From G963422705 sp963422705 (GTDB taxonomy: Bacteria; Poribacteria; WGA-4E; WGA-3G), in the NCBI GenBank assembly GCA_963422705.1, contig OY730443.1, forward strand, positions 2,852,001 through 2,916,000: a DNA stretch of 64,000 nucleotides, written 5' to 3'. A program made the position numbers and the translations under genes. Position 1 is the first letter of the stretch. Every line of letters starts with the position of its first letter. This document shows positions 27,367 through 36,295 of the stretch, one piece after another. A model generated the notes under the pieces. It searched no databases and was not told where the DNA came from. It saw only the letters and a list, made by a program, of their open reading frames with translations.

Positions 27367-28197
27367 TTAGTAGTAGCTGTCGCTAGAGCCACCCGAGCCA
27401 ATAGCGCAGGCAGAGCAACCTGCAGTGCAGTATGAACAATTCGGCGTGTAGTCGTAGCCGGAAGGGCAAGTATGCTTTGATGTGAAACTCACACCACAGA
27501 TTATGCACGTCTGCCCCTCACACTGATGAGCGCCTCCGTATTCCACACCACACTCTGAGCAGGTTTTCTCGTTCGTGTCCACCTCGTACTTTTTTTTGTA
27601 GAGCGCCCAAGTCCCTGTGGCACCTTTAGGGATATCATATGCATCCGTAAAACCGGAGGTATCTTTCCACGCAAGCGATGATACCGTATCAGCCGGTGAG
27701 GCAATACCGTTGTTGACATCGTCTTGTAACCCGGCCTTTTTCATTCCGGCTATCTCTTTACCCTGCCAATCATGCCGCTCGGTAGATTCTTTGGTAAACG
27801 CAGCAATCTGCTGCTTTAATGTCGCGTTTTCCGCTTTCAATTTCTCTGAGACATGGGCAAGAACCGAATGAGAGATGTTGACGTTGAACGTGTCGGCAAT
27901 GGTGGCAACGGATGCATCAATCGCGTACACTTCTCTATCTTGCCTTAGCAAGGTGTTAGATGCTTCCGCTGTCTCCTCGATGGAAACCGTATCAAAGAAC
28001 AAACCCGATTGGGTGTCGGTATCTGGTATTTGCGCGTTGCGGACGTTCAACGCTTCAATATCAGCCGCGTTGCGTGCGATGGGCTGTTGTGTCTCGTTTT
28101 CAATGTGCTTGAGATAGAGCAGAGCTGCTGCAATAAACAAGATTAGGCAGACAAAAGCTCCAAGCACGAAGCGGTTGGTTAAAACTTCTTTTAACAG
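27367..28197 (-). CDS. Membrane-anchored, coiled-coil protein with cysteine-rich C-terminus; CTG start proposed
   Basis: About 276 residues. It has one N-terminal membrane span (FVCLILFIAAALLYL), an acidic region, a helix with heptads (VSEKLKAENATLKQQIAAF), and a tail with four CxxC pairs or near-pairs: CSECG, CIICG, CSYCTAGCSAC. The spacing suggests two zinc ribbons, or a C-rich cluster ending GSGGSSDSYY. No ATG lies in frame. GTG 28167 has no ribosome binding site and would start inside the membrane span, whereas CTG 28197 has AAAAGGAG exactly 7 bases upstream and adds LKEVLTNRFV before the span. Family not recognised; converges with the tolC operon. Confidence 0.6.
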   Translation of the reverse strand: MLKEVLTNRFVLGAFVCLILFIAAALLYLKHIENETQQPIARNAADIEALNVRNAQIPDTDTQSGLFFDTVSIEETAEASNTLLRQDREVYAIDASVATIADTFNVNISHSVLAHVSEKLKAENATLKQQIAAFTKESTERHDWQGKEIAGMKKAGLQDDVNNGIASPADTVSSLAWKDTSGFTDAYDIPKGATGTWALYKKKYEVDTNEKTCSECGVEYGGAHQCEGQTCIICGVSFTSKHTCPSGYDYTPNCSYCTAGCSACAIGSGGSSDSYY

Positions 28198-28469
28198 GGT
28201 GATTCTCCTTTTGGTTGCTATTCATGACAGGGGGTACTGGCAGGTTTGGAAGCAGTCTATCTCTGTAAGTTACACGAATATCTCATGCCCGGAATGCCGT
28301 TGGAATCGGATTCAAGTTGCCGACAGGTGTGCCAAGCAAACTCGGAAATACAAACGCTAAGATGTCAGCACATTTGAGACGAATTCTGTTTGGATAATTA
28401 GCCATCATGCCATCATCTTTATGTTTTCCGCTCGGTAACCCTTCAGTCCCAGAATTCCGGCATCCCCGC
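28198..28469. other. Intergenic region with a zinc-ribbon-like fragment
   Basis: On the plus strand near 28274-28360 a frame reads SCPECRWNRIQVADRCAKQ and stops at TAA. It has a CxxC and a third Cys like a small zinc ribbon, but no convincing start or ribosome binding site. It may be the remnant of a small protein. Nothing else is visible. Confidence 0.25.
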
Positions 28470-29567
28470 TTAATAGTCGGCAATAGAGCCGTCTGCTAAT
28501 CGGCTATCGGGCCAGGTGAACCGTCTTCCTGGTTCTTTTCCGACTTCAATCACCCGTTCTTCATCCACTTCAACGCCTAAGCCGGGCCCTTCCGGTAGCG
28601 AAACGCATCCATCTTCGTCCATTTCCCACGTCTTATACGCGACGCCATGCGGTAGGACATTCTCGTACCCTTCATGGATGAGGAAAAATGGTACAGCAGC
28701 GGCGAGTTGGAAGCTCGCTGTCAGTCCAAGATAGGACATCGTGCAGTGTGGTGCAATGGGGACGTGGTGTGTTTCAGCGAGTGCTGCAACCTTCTTAGCT
28801 TGCGTGATACCACCGCCATGGCCGCAATCCGGCTGCAGGATGTCAATCACTTGCGCTTCAAGGATTTCGCGTACCTCCCAGATTGTCCTGTCGCGTTCGC
28901 CTGTTGCGAGTGGTACCGGCACCGATTCTCGGATTTTCCGCATGACGTCAATATTGCCGGGAACCCACGCTTCCTCTAAAAACAACAAGTCATCAGATTT
29001 GAGATAACCGGCGAATTGTTTGAGAATCGGCGGCGGGAGGCAGCTGTGCGCATCGAACATAACCGCCCCATCGTCCCCGACTTTCTCTCGTGCCTCTTGC
29101 ACGCGCCGGACGAGTGTTGCTATCTCATCGGGGGTACCGGCGAACGGTTTGGAGCCGCCCGGGCCCGTCTTTATCGCTTTAGGGCTTGGGTATTTCCAGA
29201 TTTTATCACGGCATGGCCCTCCAAGCAACCGATAAACCGGTACGCCCCATAGCTTGCCGGCAATATCCCAGAGCGCCATATCAATCGCGGAAATGGTGTG
29301 TACCATCAAGCCACCGCCTCGGATGTTCCGATGTGCGCGAAATAGCCGCTGCCAATGATGCTCAATGCGAGTTGGATTCTCTCCAATAATCAACTCCGCC
29401 AAAGAGTGGGCAAGCGCACAAGTGACGGTTGTCTCCATATTATTAATCTCGCCCCACCCGGTGATACCCATGTTGGTTTCAATTTTAACATAAGCTTTCA
29501 CTCCCATCGGAAACGCTTCAAGGCGTGTCACGCGAATTTGCGAACCTTTATCTTCATAATCTGCCAT
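28470..29567 (-). CDS. Enolase-superfamily sugar-acid dehydratase, DgoD-like
   Basis: A 365-residue mandelate racemase/muconate lactonizing enzyme family member. The candidate metal ligands are Asp172 (in FDAHS), Glu198 (FLEEAW) and Glu224 (TGER), with His174 and His274 (APHCTMSYLG) as acid/base residues and Glu299 (IHEGY) in the last barrel strand. The spacings 26, 26, 50 and 25 match those I recall for E. coli D-galactonate dehydratase (D183, E209, E235, H285, E310; H185). Dehydration of an aldonate such as galactonate is therefore likely, but related acid sugars cannot be excluded. It stands alone; the Gfo/Idh enzymes and the amidohydrolase elsewhere in the window would suit the same sugar-oxidation theme. 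Confidence 0.82.
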   Translation of the reverse strand: MADYEDKGSQIRVTRLEAFPMGVKAYVKIETNMGITGWGEINNMETTVTCALAHSLAELIIGENPTRIEHHWQRLFRAHRNIRGGGLMVHTISAIDMALWDIAGKLWGVPVYRLLGGPCRDKIWKYPSPKAIKTGPGGSKPFAGTPDEIATLVRRVQEAREKVGDDGAVMFDAHSCLPPPILKQFAGYLKSDDLLFLEEAWVPGNIDVMRKIRESVPVPLATGERDRTIWEVREILEAQVIDILQPDCGHGGGITQAKKVAALAETHHVPIAPHCTMSYLGLTASFQLAAAVPFFLIHEGYENVLPHGVAYKTWEMDEDGCVSLPEGPGLGVEVDEERVIEVGKEPGRRFTWPDSRLADGSIADY

Positions 29568-29686
29568 CTTATTTATCTCCGCTACTTTTTCACACAGAGT
29601 TTAACAGGTTTTTGGCAGTTTGTCAAATTTGTGAGCCAGTTAAAGCCGATGCTGCTATAAGTGTTTGCGCATTTCAAGACAATCCC

Positions 29687-31087
29687 CTAAACTTCAACAC
29701 GCAGAAAGGCGAGATATGCACCGAAGAGAAGAACCATCAAAAACAGCATCAACAGCAGGAAATCTATCGCGGCATCATTGAAATCCCGCGTCAGGCTGAG
29801 TGTGTCTTCAAAGATTGGGATTGATTCCGGAAGAACGGGGTTTTGAGACATGGCGCCCCGAACCCCTATGAGATGAAGGCTTGCCGAATCCCCCCTGTCG
29901 GTGTCAACGACGAATTTGCGGTATTCACGCGCGTAGCGTCGCGCATTCTCTAAAAATTGCAGATGTCGCTCAAAACCGGTTCCCGAAAAGGATTCGATGA
30001 GGTATTGAAGTATCACAGCGGGTGAGATACGCGTGATAGAACGTGCGCCTTGAACTTGGTTAATCTGCTGGTTTAAGCGCTCTTCAATCAACCACTGCTG
30101 TGCTGCCGCATCTTTAGTGACATATTTGCTACCCGCTTGCATATCTCCAAGCTTGGACGCGCCAATTTGATGGAAGTACTCCTCCCAAAGTTTGTCATTA
30201 ATGTCATCGTCGCGAACTTGAAGTTCATCAGTAGACATCGGGAATGAAAAACCACTGGCAATTGAGGGAAGGAGGTTTGGCATAAAAACCACAAAAGTGC
30301 CCCACGTCAACAGAAGGATTACCAAGCTTACCGCGCTCTGTTGGGCACGTGCCGATACGAGCAAACCCAGCGCCAGAAAAAGACATGTGTACAGAATTGC
30401 AACAAAGAAGATGATGCCTAAGCGTCCCCAGGCATCGATACTGATATCGATAGCACTTGACATGGAGAACACCAGAAGATTTACTAAGACTGCAAGCCCA
30501 AATGGGATGCTAAGACTCACCAACGCCCCTAGAAATTTACCGGTTAAGACAGTATAGCGCGGGATTGAATTCGACAACATCAATCGCAGGGTGCCTCGCT
30601 CCCGTTCACCAGCAACCGAATCAAAGGTGAACAGAAGGGCAATCAAACTCAAAACAGAACCGATGATGAATGCCCAATCCACTTTGGTAACATCCGGCCG
30701 AATATTTGTTAGATTCGGCATTGCAGCTGGATACGTCATTCGCCAAAAACTCTTGAGATTCCCATTTTCCCAAAAGCCATGTTTTGCCTCAACAGTTCTT
30801 GATAAAAAAGTGTCGCCGCCTTCTGCACAGAAATGAAGGGATGATGGCTTTTTGTAAAGCTTTCCGGGCCCCTTTTGTGCGAGTTCATATAAACTGTTCG
30901 CCCGCGCCATTAAAGCGTTACGGGCTGCTGTGATAGAGATGAGATACTTCTGCACTCTCACCGGATGCTCTCGAAGATGCACAATTGCATTGTTCAGCAT
31001 CAACCCCAACAATAGAATAGTTGCTAGGGCAAATCGGAGACTATTCAAGTTATCGTAGAGTTCGCGTTTTGCGATATGCCAAATCAT
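29687..31087 (-). CDS. ABC-2 type transporter permease (NosY/DUF3526-like)
   Basis: A 466-residue inner-membrane protein of the same class as the permease at 21184: TM1 near 16-34, a large outside loop, then several TM segments from about 140 to 285. The cytoplasmic motif TFDSVAGERERGTLRLMLSNSIPR is present, then a soluble helical region (about 290-425) and a last TM at about 437-460. It is preceded by another permease gene of the same class, 17 bases upstream, so the two are co-transcribed and probably form a heterodimer. No ATPase gene adjoins them; the ATPase at 22832 is the nearest. Confidence 0.8.
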   Translation of the reverse strand: MIWHIAKRELYDNLNSLRFALATILLLGLMLNNAIVHLREHPVRVQKYLISITAARNALMARANSLYELAQKGPGKLYKKPSSLHFCAEGGDTFLSRTVEAKHGFWENGNLKSFWRMTYPAAMPNLTNIRPDVTKVDWAFIIGSVLSLIALLFTFDSVAGERERGTLRLMLSNSIPRYTVLTGKFLGALVSLSIPFGLAVLVNLLVFSMSSAIDISIDAWGRLGIIFFVAILYTCLFLALGLLVSARAQQSAVSLVILLLTWGTFVVFMPNLLPSIASGFSFPMSTDELQVRDDDINDKLWEEYFHQIGASKLGDMQAGSKYVTKDAAAQQWLIEERLNQQINQVQGARSITRISPAVILQYLIESFSGTGFERHLQFLENARRYAREYRKFVVDTDRGDSASLHLIGVRGAMSQNPVLPESIPIFEDTLSLTRDFNDAAIDFLLLMLFLMVLLFGAYLAFLRVEV

Positions 31088-31104
31088 ATTAGCGGGAGCC
31101 TATT

Positions 31105-32622
31105 CTACACTTCACTTTTGACAAAAATTAGAGAGATGACGATAAATAAAAACAGATTAATCATCAGCAAAAAAAATAGGGCCGGCAATGCCCGATTTGC
31201 GTTCCTACTTATATCCCTTCTCTCAAAAGAGAACTGTGGCAGTGTGTCCCAGTCCACTTTAGACTTATCTGCAGCGAACCAGAGTCGAGACGCAAACGCT
31301 TCTTTATCGTATAAATAGGCGATTACTGCCTGACGGTATTGCCGCGCCGCGTCGAAAAAATCTTGAATCCCCTCTAAACCGGTGCCCGCCCACGCTTGCG
31401 TTGCAGCATCATACCCCCCAACCGGCGAAAGGCTCAATAACATTCTACCAATGACAGCGGGCCGGACGAAGATGTTCTCGAGTGCCTGTTTTCGGACAAG
31501 CCAGCTCTGCTCCGCTGCATCAATCATACGAGGCCCAAGGAAGCCATGGTAATTCTGGACATATGGAACTTTAGGAAGGGCGCTGTCATAGAAATCCTGA
31601 TAGGATATAACACTCCAATAGTAATACAACAAGGTAAACTGATTCTCTATAAATCCATCGCCGCTCGTCCATCCACTAGGACTCTCCATGTCAAATGTTG
31701 GCGCTTCCCCCGGTACAGTGTCATTAGCCAGAAAGTTTTCCCGCGCGCTGTCGAACTGTTCATATATCTGCTTTATTTGGTTAAAAGCAGATGACGCAAG
31801 TGCCCCTGCGGTATCTTGCGGAACATTCGTGGCAAAAATCATATTCGGATAGACTAATACCAAGAACCCCCAAACAAACATTGCCAGCATCAGCGCCGTG
31901 CTGGTGCGGCGCGTTACTGATGAAATGAGTAGCCCTATGAGGTAAAACAGTGAGAGGTACGCGAGTGACGATAGAATGATTCCACCAATGCGGATAAAAT
32001 CCTCCGTACTTAAGGAAATTGAAGTGGAAGTCGCCAGCAAAATCACGGCGAGGAGCAGGCTCATCAGCAATGGAACCATCAAGCAAAGCATCGCACTGAT
32101 GTACTTTGCAAGCAGGATATATCCGCGTCGGACAGGATGCGTCAGAACGAGACGTAGCGTGCCACGTTCACGTTCCCCCACGAGGGCATCGTAGGCAAAT
32201 ATGAGCGCGAATAGGCTCATAACCACCTCAAAGATAAAGACAATATCAATCGAAGAGAAAATATTGAGAAATGAATTATCCAAGCTGTCCATTTCGGCAT
32301 CCCACAGTGACGGAACAAACCAAGGGGACACTAGAATCTTGTTCCCTATCCGCTTATCCAACCCAGCATTGAACAGACTCAGTGGATTTGGCTGTCGAGC
32401 AACGTATAATCTCCCCATCCCCGGCGAATAGGTTTGCCATTTACGCAATCCCCGCCGATATGTCTCAATAGAGGTGTTGTAACGTTCCAATCGACGCTCG
32501 TAATCCGCGATGAGTACAGCGGTAGTGGTAACGACAAGCAATAATGTGATAAAGACTGCTGCTGAGAAGCGAAACGTCATCAGATTGTCGAGTAATTCTC
32601 GACGGATAAGGGGTATTAACAT
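31105..32622 (-). CDS. ABC-2 type transporter permease (NosY/DUF3526-like)
   Basis: A 505-residue permease, first gene of the minus-strand pair. TM1 is near 17-38, there is a long outside loop (about 40-125), and the hallmark AYDALVGERERGTLRLVLTHPVRR is followed by four more TM segments to about 270. A periplasmic or cytosolic soluble part (about 275-470) precedes the last TM at 480-500. GGGGGAAG lies about 7 bases before ATG 32622. The C-terminus reads SLIFVKSEV, matching the neighbour's LAFLRVEV and the 21.2-kb permease's FVKFFRSDI, a family-wide ending. Confidence 0.8.
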   Translation of the reverse strand: MLIPLIRRELLDNLMTFRFSAAVFITLLLVVTTTAVLIADYERRLERYNTSIETYRRGLRKWQTYSPGMGRLYVARQPNPLSLFNAGLDKRIGNKILVSPWFVPSLWDAEMDSLDNSFLNIFSSIDIVFIFEVVMSLFALIFAYDALVGERERGTLRLVLTHPVRRGYILLAKYISAMLCLMVPLLMSLLLAVILLATSTSISLSTEDFIRIGGIILSSLAYLSLFYLIGLLISSVTRRTSTALMLAMFVWGFLVLVYPNMIFATNVPQDTAGALASSAFNQIKQIYEQFDSARENFLANDTVPGEAPTFDMESPSGWTSGDGFIENQFTLLYYYWSVISYQDFYDSALPKVPYVQNYHGFLGPRMIDAAEQSWLVRKQALENIFVRPAVIGRMLLSLSPVGGYDAATQAWAGTGLEGIQDFFDAARQYRQAVIAYLYDKEAFASRLWFAADKSKVDWDTLPQFSFERRDISRNANRALPALFFLLMINLFLFIVISLIFVKSEV

Positions 32623-32930
32623 CTGAGTCTTCCCCCGCTATGAGTAACGGCAAAAAATTGAGCGTTTATGTATCATATCTCCCGTAGGTGTGATTTACCT
32701 TGATGCCTGATAGTCAATTCAATTGTTAGAACTGAGGGTTTTGACGAAAGAATCAAGAGAGATGAACGTAAATTCATCTCACTCTGCTGCATCGGAAAAT
32801 AATGAGATAACAAACCAAGTCTAACATATTTTTATTAGCCATTCAACGTCCAGGTTCTTCATCGAGACACAACTCGTTCTTCGTTAATCGCGGACTTTCA
32901 ATTGCAAGCCCGCTCGTAGGAGTAATCTCG

Positions 32931-32970
32931 AGATTCCACCATCTCGGCCGAGATTCCACCATCTCGGCAG
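32931..32970. repeat. Tandem 20-bp hairpin repeat
   Basis: Two back-to-back copies of GAGATTCCACCATCTCGGC plus one variable base (32931-32950, 32951-32970). Within copy two, GCCGAGAT (32948-32955) pairs with ATCTCGGC (32962-32969) around TCCACC; copy one forms the same stem with shorter arms. It lies 45 bases before the -35 of the next promoter. Confidence 0.7.
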
Positions 32971-33014
32971 GGACACGAAAGTGTCAAAAACGAAATGGAT
33001 TAAAAAAGAAAAAA

Positions 33015-33043
33015 TAGACAAGATAGTTGCAATGTGCTACAAT
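33015..33043 (+). promoter_or_regulatory. Sigma-70-like promoter for the second Gfo/Idh gene
   Basis: TAGACA at 33015-33020, a 17-base spacer and TACAAT at 33038-33043, 34 bases before ATG 33077. Both boxes match 5 of 6. Confidence 0.55.
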
Positions 33044-33076
33044 TAGAACCCTAAACTCACAAAGGAGACGCAACAG

Positions 33077-34141
33077 ATGGCAACTCAGACATATCGCATC
33101 GGCATCGTAGGCTGTGGCGGAATGGGCCGTTCACATTCAAGAGCCTGGGCAAAACATCCGCGCGCGGAACTTGCCGCCGCAATGGACATCTATGAAGAAT
33201 CAGCAAAACGAGTAGCCGCTGAATATGACATTCCGGCAGTTTATACTGACGTTGAAGAGATGCTCACAAAAGAGGATTTGGACATCGTGAGTATCACCAC
33301 GTGGCAAGGCCCCCGGGCAGAAGCGACAGTCGCAGCGGCAAAAGCCGGTGTCAAAGGCATTATCGGGGAAAAACCGATGGCAGCATCTCTCGGCCAAGCG
33401 GATGCTATGCTTGCCGCTTGTGAACAGAACAATGTCAAGCTCATTATTGGGCATCAAGGCAGATACGCGCCAGCAAATATTGAGACGAAACGACTCGTTG
33501 CAGCGGGCGCAATCGGGCAACCGACTACGGTTCACCATCGTGCAAAACAGCACGCAGGACTCCTCAACACTGGCACGCACGCCATTGATGGCTGGCGTTT
33601 TATGTTGTCTAATCCAGAGACGTTATGGGTTATCGGACAAACCTCGCGTACAACCGACAGGTGGGAACGCCGCACAATTTGCGAAGACATCTGCATGGGC
33701 TTAGTCTGTTTTGAAGGGGGCGCGCGTGGTATTTACGAAGGCGATTTGCCGGAACCACCCGTGCCAATGCCCAGAATCGCCGGGACGGAAGGAATAATTC
33801 GGAACGGGCCCGACGGGAACTTGCTGCTCCAAAACGGAGACGCCAAGGGGTGGCAAACAATTACACCACCGCCCGAACCGAAGAATCAGTTTCAAGAACT
33901 CATTGAATGGATAGAAGGTGATATTCCGCAACACCGCGGCAGTGGCGCGCAAGCCAGACACACGCTTGAGATTATGCTAGCGATTTATGAGTCGTTACGC
34001 ATCAAAAATGTCGTGATGATGCCGATGCAGACAAAGGAACTCCCTTTGGAACTGATGGTTGAAGATGGCACGCTTCCTGTTTTGGAAGAAGGCAGATACG
34101 ATTTGCGTGCCCCATTTGAAGGCCAAACCCGGAAACGCTAA
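33077..34141 (+). CDS. Gfo/Idh/MocA-family oxidoreductase
   Basis: A 354-residue NAD(P)-dependent dehydrogenase. The Rossmann motif GIVGCGGMGRSHSRA is at about 8-22 and the catalytic-lysine motif GEKPMAA at about 95-101. The C-terminal domain carries GTHAIDGWRFM, with the active-site His and Asp. AAAGGAGA lies 9 bases before ATG 33077. It is only moderately similar to the one at 16939, so this is not a recent duplication. The substrate is probably a sugar or inositol. The Rieske gene follows 118 bases downstream, a gap that suggests a separate transcript. Confidence 0.88.
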   Translation: MATQTYRIGIVGCGGMGRSHSRAWAKHPRAELAAAMDIYEESAKRVAAEYDIPAVYTDVEEMLTKEDLDIVSITTWQGPRAEATVAAAKAGVKGIIGEKPMAASLGQADAMLAACEQNNVKLIIGHQGRYAPANIETKRLVAAGAIGQPTTVHHRAKQHAGLLNTGTHAIDGWRFMLSNPETLWVIGQTSRTTDRWERRTICEDICMGLVCFEGGARGIYEGDLPEPPVPMPRIAGTEGIIRNGPDGNLLLQNGDAKGWQTITPPPEPKNQFQELIEWIEGDIPQHRGSGAQARHTLEIMLAIYESLRIKNVVMMPMQTKELPLELMVEDGTLPVLEEGRYDLRAPFEGQTRKR

Positions 34142-34259
34142 TTTCGTTGTCACAAACAATAAGGCGAATGAATCAAAGTGGGACGCTATACGCCGTTATT
34201 AAGTGGCGGTGGTGTCCCGCTGTATACTCCTCAAACAATGATTCATAGGAGACGAAATT

Positions 34260-34742
34260 ATGAAAGAAGCAGAAAATGGACAAACCCATCGCCGCTCATT
34301 TTTACAGATTGCGTCCGCATTCATCACCGGTATCATTGGGTTAGCCACCGGTATACCGCTCATCGGATTCGCCATATCCCCCGCCTTTAAAAAAAGCGAG
34401 TCAAACTGGGTAGATTTGGGATTAGTGGAATTGCTAAAAGGGAGTCGATTTAAGAAGATAAACTATACATTCACCGCAAAAGATGGATGGGTGCAAGCCA
34501 CGAAAAAACGTTCTGTCTACATAACGGATGCAGGAACTGGGAAGTGGGATGTATTTTCTCGAACCTGCTCTCATTTGGGGTGCCTTGTACGTTGGGATGA
34601 CAAGCGCAGCGAATTCCTCTGCCCTTGTCATGGCGCGATTTTTGACAAAACTGGCAAAGTTATCGCAGGACCGCCCCCGCGTCCTTTGCAGAAGCTTGAA
34701 GTTAAAGAGGAAGCCGGTATTTTGTACGTAAAGGAAAGGTAA
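34260..34742 (+). CDS. Rieske iron-sulfur protein of a cytochrome bc/b6f complex
   Basis: A 160-residue protein with a membrane anchor (about 17-40) preceded by RRSFLQ, a twin-arginine-like motif fitting Tat export of the folded cluster. The Rieske boxes are C103-S-H105-L-G-C108 and C121-P-C123-H124-G. C103, H105, C121 and H124 bind the 2Fe-2S cluster and C108/C123 form the usual disulfide. It accepts electrons from quinol at the Qo site of the partner cytochrome b, whose gene starts one base after this stop. The flanking GPPPRPL is the conserved proline loop. ATG 34260 follows AGGAGAC. Confidence 0.93.
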   Translation: MKEAENGQTHRRSFLQIASAFITGIIGLATGIPLIGFAISPAFKKSESNWVDLGLVELLKGSRFKKINYTFTAKDGWVQATKKRSVYITDAGTGKWDVFSRTCSHLGCLVRWDDKRSEFLCPCHGAIFDKTGKVIAGPPPRPLQKLEVKEEAGILYVKER

Positions 34743-34743
34743 A

Positions 34744-36249
34744 ATGAGGCAATTTTTAAAGGAGCGTATTCCGTTAGCGGAAATCGGCAGCCATTTGCGC
34801 AAACCTTTGCCCAAACATATCAACCTCCTGTTCTCGTTGGGGAGCTTGGTACTGTTTCTTTTACTGCTTCAAGCCGTGACGGGGGCGTTTCTGGCATTAT
34901 ACTATTCGCCATCACCTGAACATGCACATAACGCCGTCAAATATATTAGTGAAGAGGTACCGTTCGGCGCGTTTGTCCGGGGTTTGCACCACTGGGGAGC
35001 AAGCGCGATAGTCGTCATCATGTTCTTGCATCTCCTGCGTGTAGTGCTTTATAGCTCATACAAAGCACCACGTGAGTTAACGTGGGTAGCCGGTGTCCTA
35101 CTATTTTTAGTCATACTCGGTTTCGGTTTCACAGGCTACCTACTGCCGTGGGATGAGAAGGCATATTGGGCAACTGTTGTCGGTGTAGAAATCGCGGGTA
35201 CCGTACCCGTACTGGGTGAATTCGTTGAGAAAATCATGCGAGGCGGTACCGATGTCGGCGCGGTAACGCTGTCACGATTTTACGCACTCCACACAATTTG
35301 GCTACCGTGGGTGGCTTTTGTCTTAGTCGGGTTACATCTCTTTTTCGTCCGATATTACGGCTCATCCGGAACCCCAGAAAATACAGAGGAAGATAGGCAA
35401 AGAGGCAAACCGTTCTATCCCGAGCAGGTATTTGAAGACGTTGTCGGAATGCTAATTCTATTTCTGGTTCTCGCTTCCGTCGCATTATTCGTTCCAGTCC
35501 CATTGGAAGGTGTCGCAGAACCGACAAATGCGAGTTATACCCCGAGGCCGGAATGGTATTTTCTCTTCCTTTTCCAACTACTCAAATACTTCCAGTTCCC
35601 TTTTGAAATTATCGGCACGTTCGTGATTCCGACAGTCGGTATTTTGCTATTACTGGCTTTGCCGTTCTTGGATAGAAGCGAACGCCAGGTGCTCTGGAAA
35701 CGGCCCATTGCGCTGACAGTAACGGGCATTTCTGTAATAGCCATTGTAGGACTAACGATTCTTGGGGCAACCGCTCCAAAACTTGAGACAGTGGAGCCGG
35801 ACACCCAAACAGCGTCGCCGAGCACAGAACAACAGTCAGCGCACGAAGCTACTAACGACACAGATATGGCGGCACCGGATACAGCCGAAGAACTCCTTGA
35901 TGTCGAAGATTTAAAGTCACTCATGGCGTTGATGCTCGATGAGTATTATGAGCTCGTCGACTATTTTGATACCGGTGATAACCAAGCACAGGCTGTCGCT
36001 GCTGCAAAGCAACTGGCCGTCTATGGCAAATTCATCTCAAATTTTGAACCGCCAAAGAATTCAGAGTTGGTGGAGGAGTACACTATCCTTCAAAACAGAT
36101 TCAGCGCGTTGCTGACGCGGTTTGCTGACGCGCTTGAGGAACACGGAATTTCTGAGGAGACACAGGCACAGTGGGATGCCATCGTTTCGCTTGTTAATCA
36201 ATCGCACCTCCGGTTCAGTGAAGAAGAGATTGAACTAGATGCGTATTAA
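34744..36249 (+). CDS. Cytochrome b of a quinol oxidoreductase (fused b6/subunit IV type) with C-terminal extension
   Basis: A 501-residue integral membrane protein covering both the four-helix haem part and the subunit IV part. Haem ligands are His82/His96 in helix B (13 residues between) and His183/His198 in helix D (14 between); the 13/14 spacing is of the b6f kind. The Qo motif PEWY is at 269-272. After the last TM (about 325-345) there is a roughly 155-residue extension: a Thr/Ser/Glu-rich linker, then helices (LLDVEDLKSLMALMLDEYY). It contains no CxxCH, although many fused or adjacent homologs carry cytochrome c at this point. No cytochrome c gene is in the window, so the electron acceptor is unknown. 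Pairs with the Rieske gene. Confidence 0.9.
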   Translation: MRQFLKERIPLAEIGSHLRKPLPKHINLLFSLGSLVLFLLLLQAVTGAFLALYYSPSPEHAHNAVKYISEEVPFGAFVRGLHHWGASAIVVIMFLHLLRVVLYSSYKAPRELTWVAGVLLFLVILGFGFTGYLLPWDEKAYWATVVGVEIAGTVPVLGEFVEKIMRGGTDVGAVTLSRFYALHTIWLPWVAFVLVGLHLFFVRYYGSSGTPENTEEDRQRGKPFYPEQVFEDVVGMLILFLVLASVALFVPVPLEGVAEPTNASYTPRPEWYFLFLFQLLKYFQFPFEIIGTFVIPTVGILLLLALPFLDRSERQVLWKRPIALTVTGISVIAIVGLTILGATAPKLETVEPDTQTASPSTEQQSAHEATNDTDMAAPDTAEELLDVEDLKSLMALMLDEYYELVDYFDTGDNQAQAVAAAKQLAVYGKFISNFEPPKNSELVEEYTILQNRFSALLTRFADALEEHGISEETQAQWDAIVSLVNQSHLRFSEEEIELDAY

Positions 36250-36295
36250 CCCGTTGTCGTGCCGGAGTGTTCAGTCTCCCATGCACCAAGTCTCA

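Larger units (their letters stand above)
32623..33076. other. Intergenic region between divergent permease and Gfo/Idh genes
   Basis: Noncoding. It holds a perfect 8-bp hairpin (GAGATGAA/TTCATCTC, 32759-32780), the tandem hairpin repeat at 32931-32970, a GACAC-GAAA-GTGTC stem at 32973-32986 and the plus-strand promoter at 33015-33043. No RNA gene was recognised. Confidence 0.5.

Noticed and set aside
28470..34141. A single sugar-catabolic operon of dehydratase, permeases and dehydrogenase
   Set aside because: The strands differ and gaps hold promoters, so only a thematic link can be claimed.
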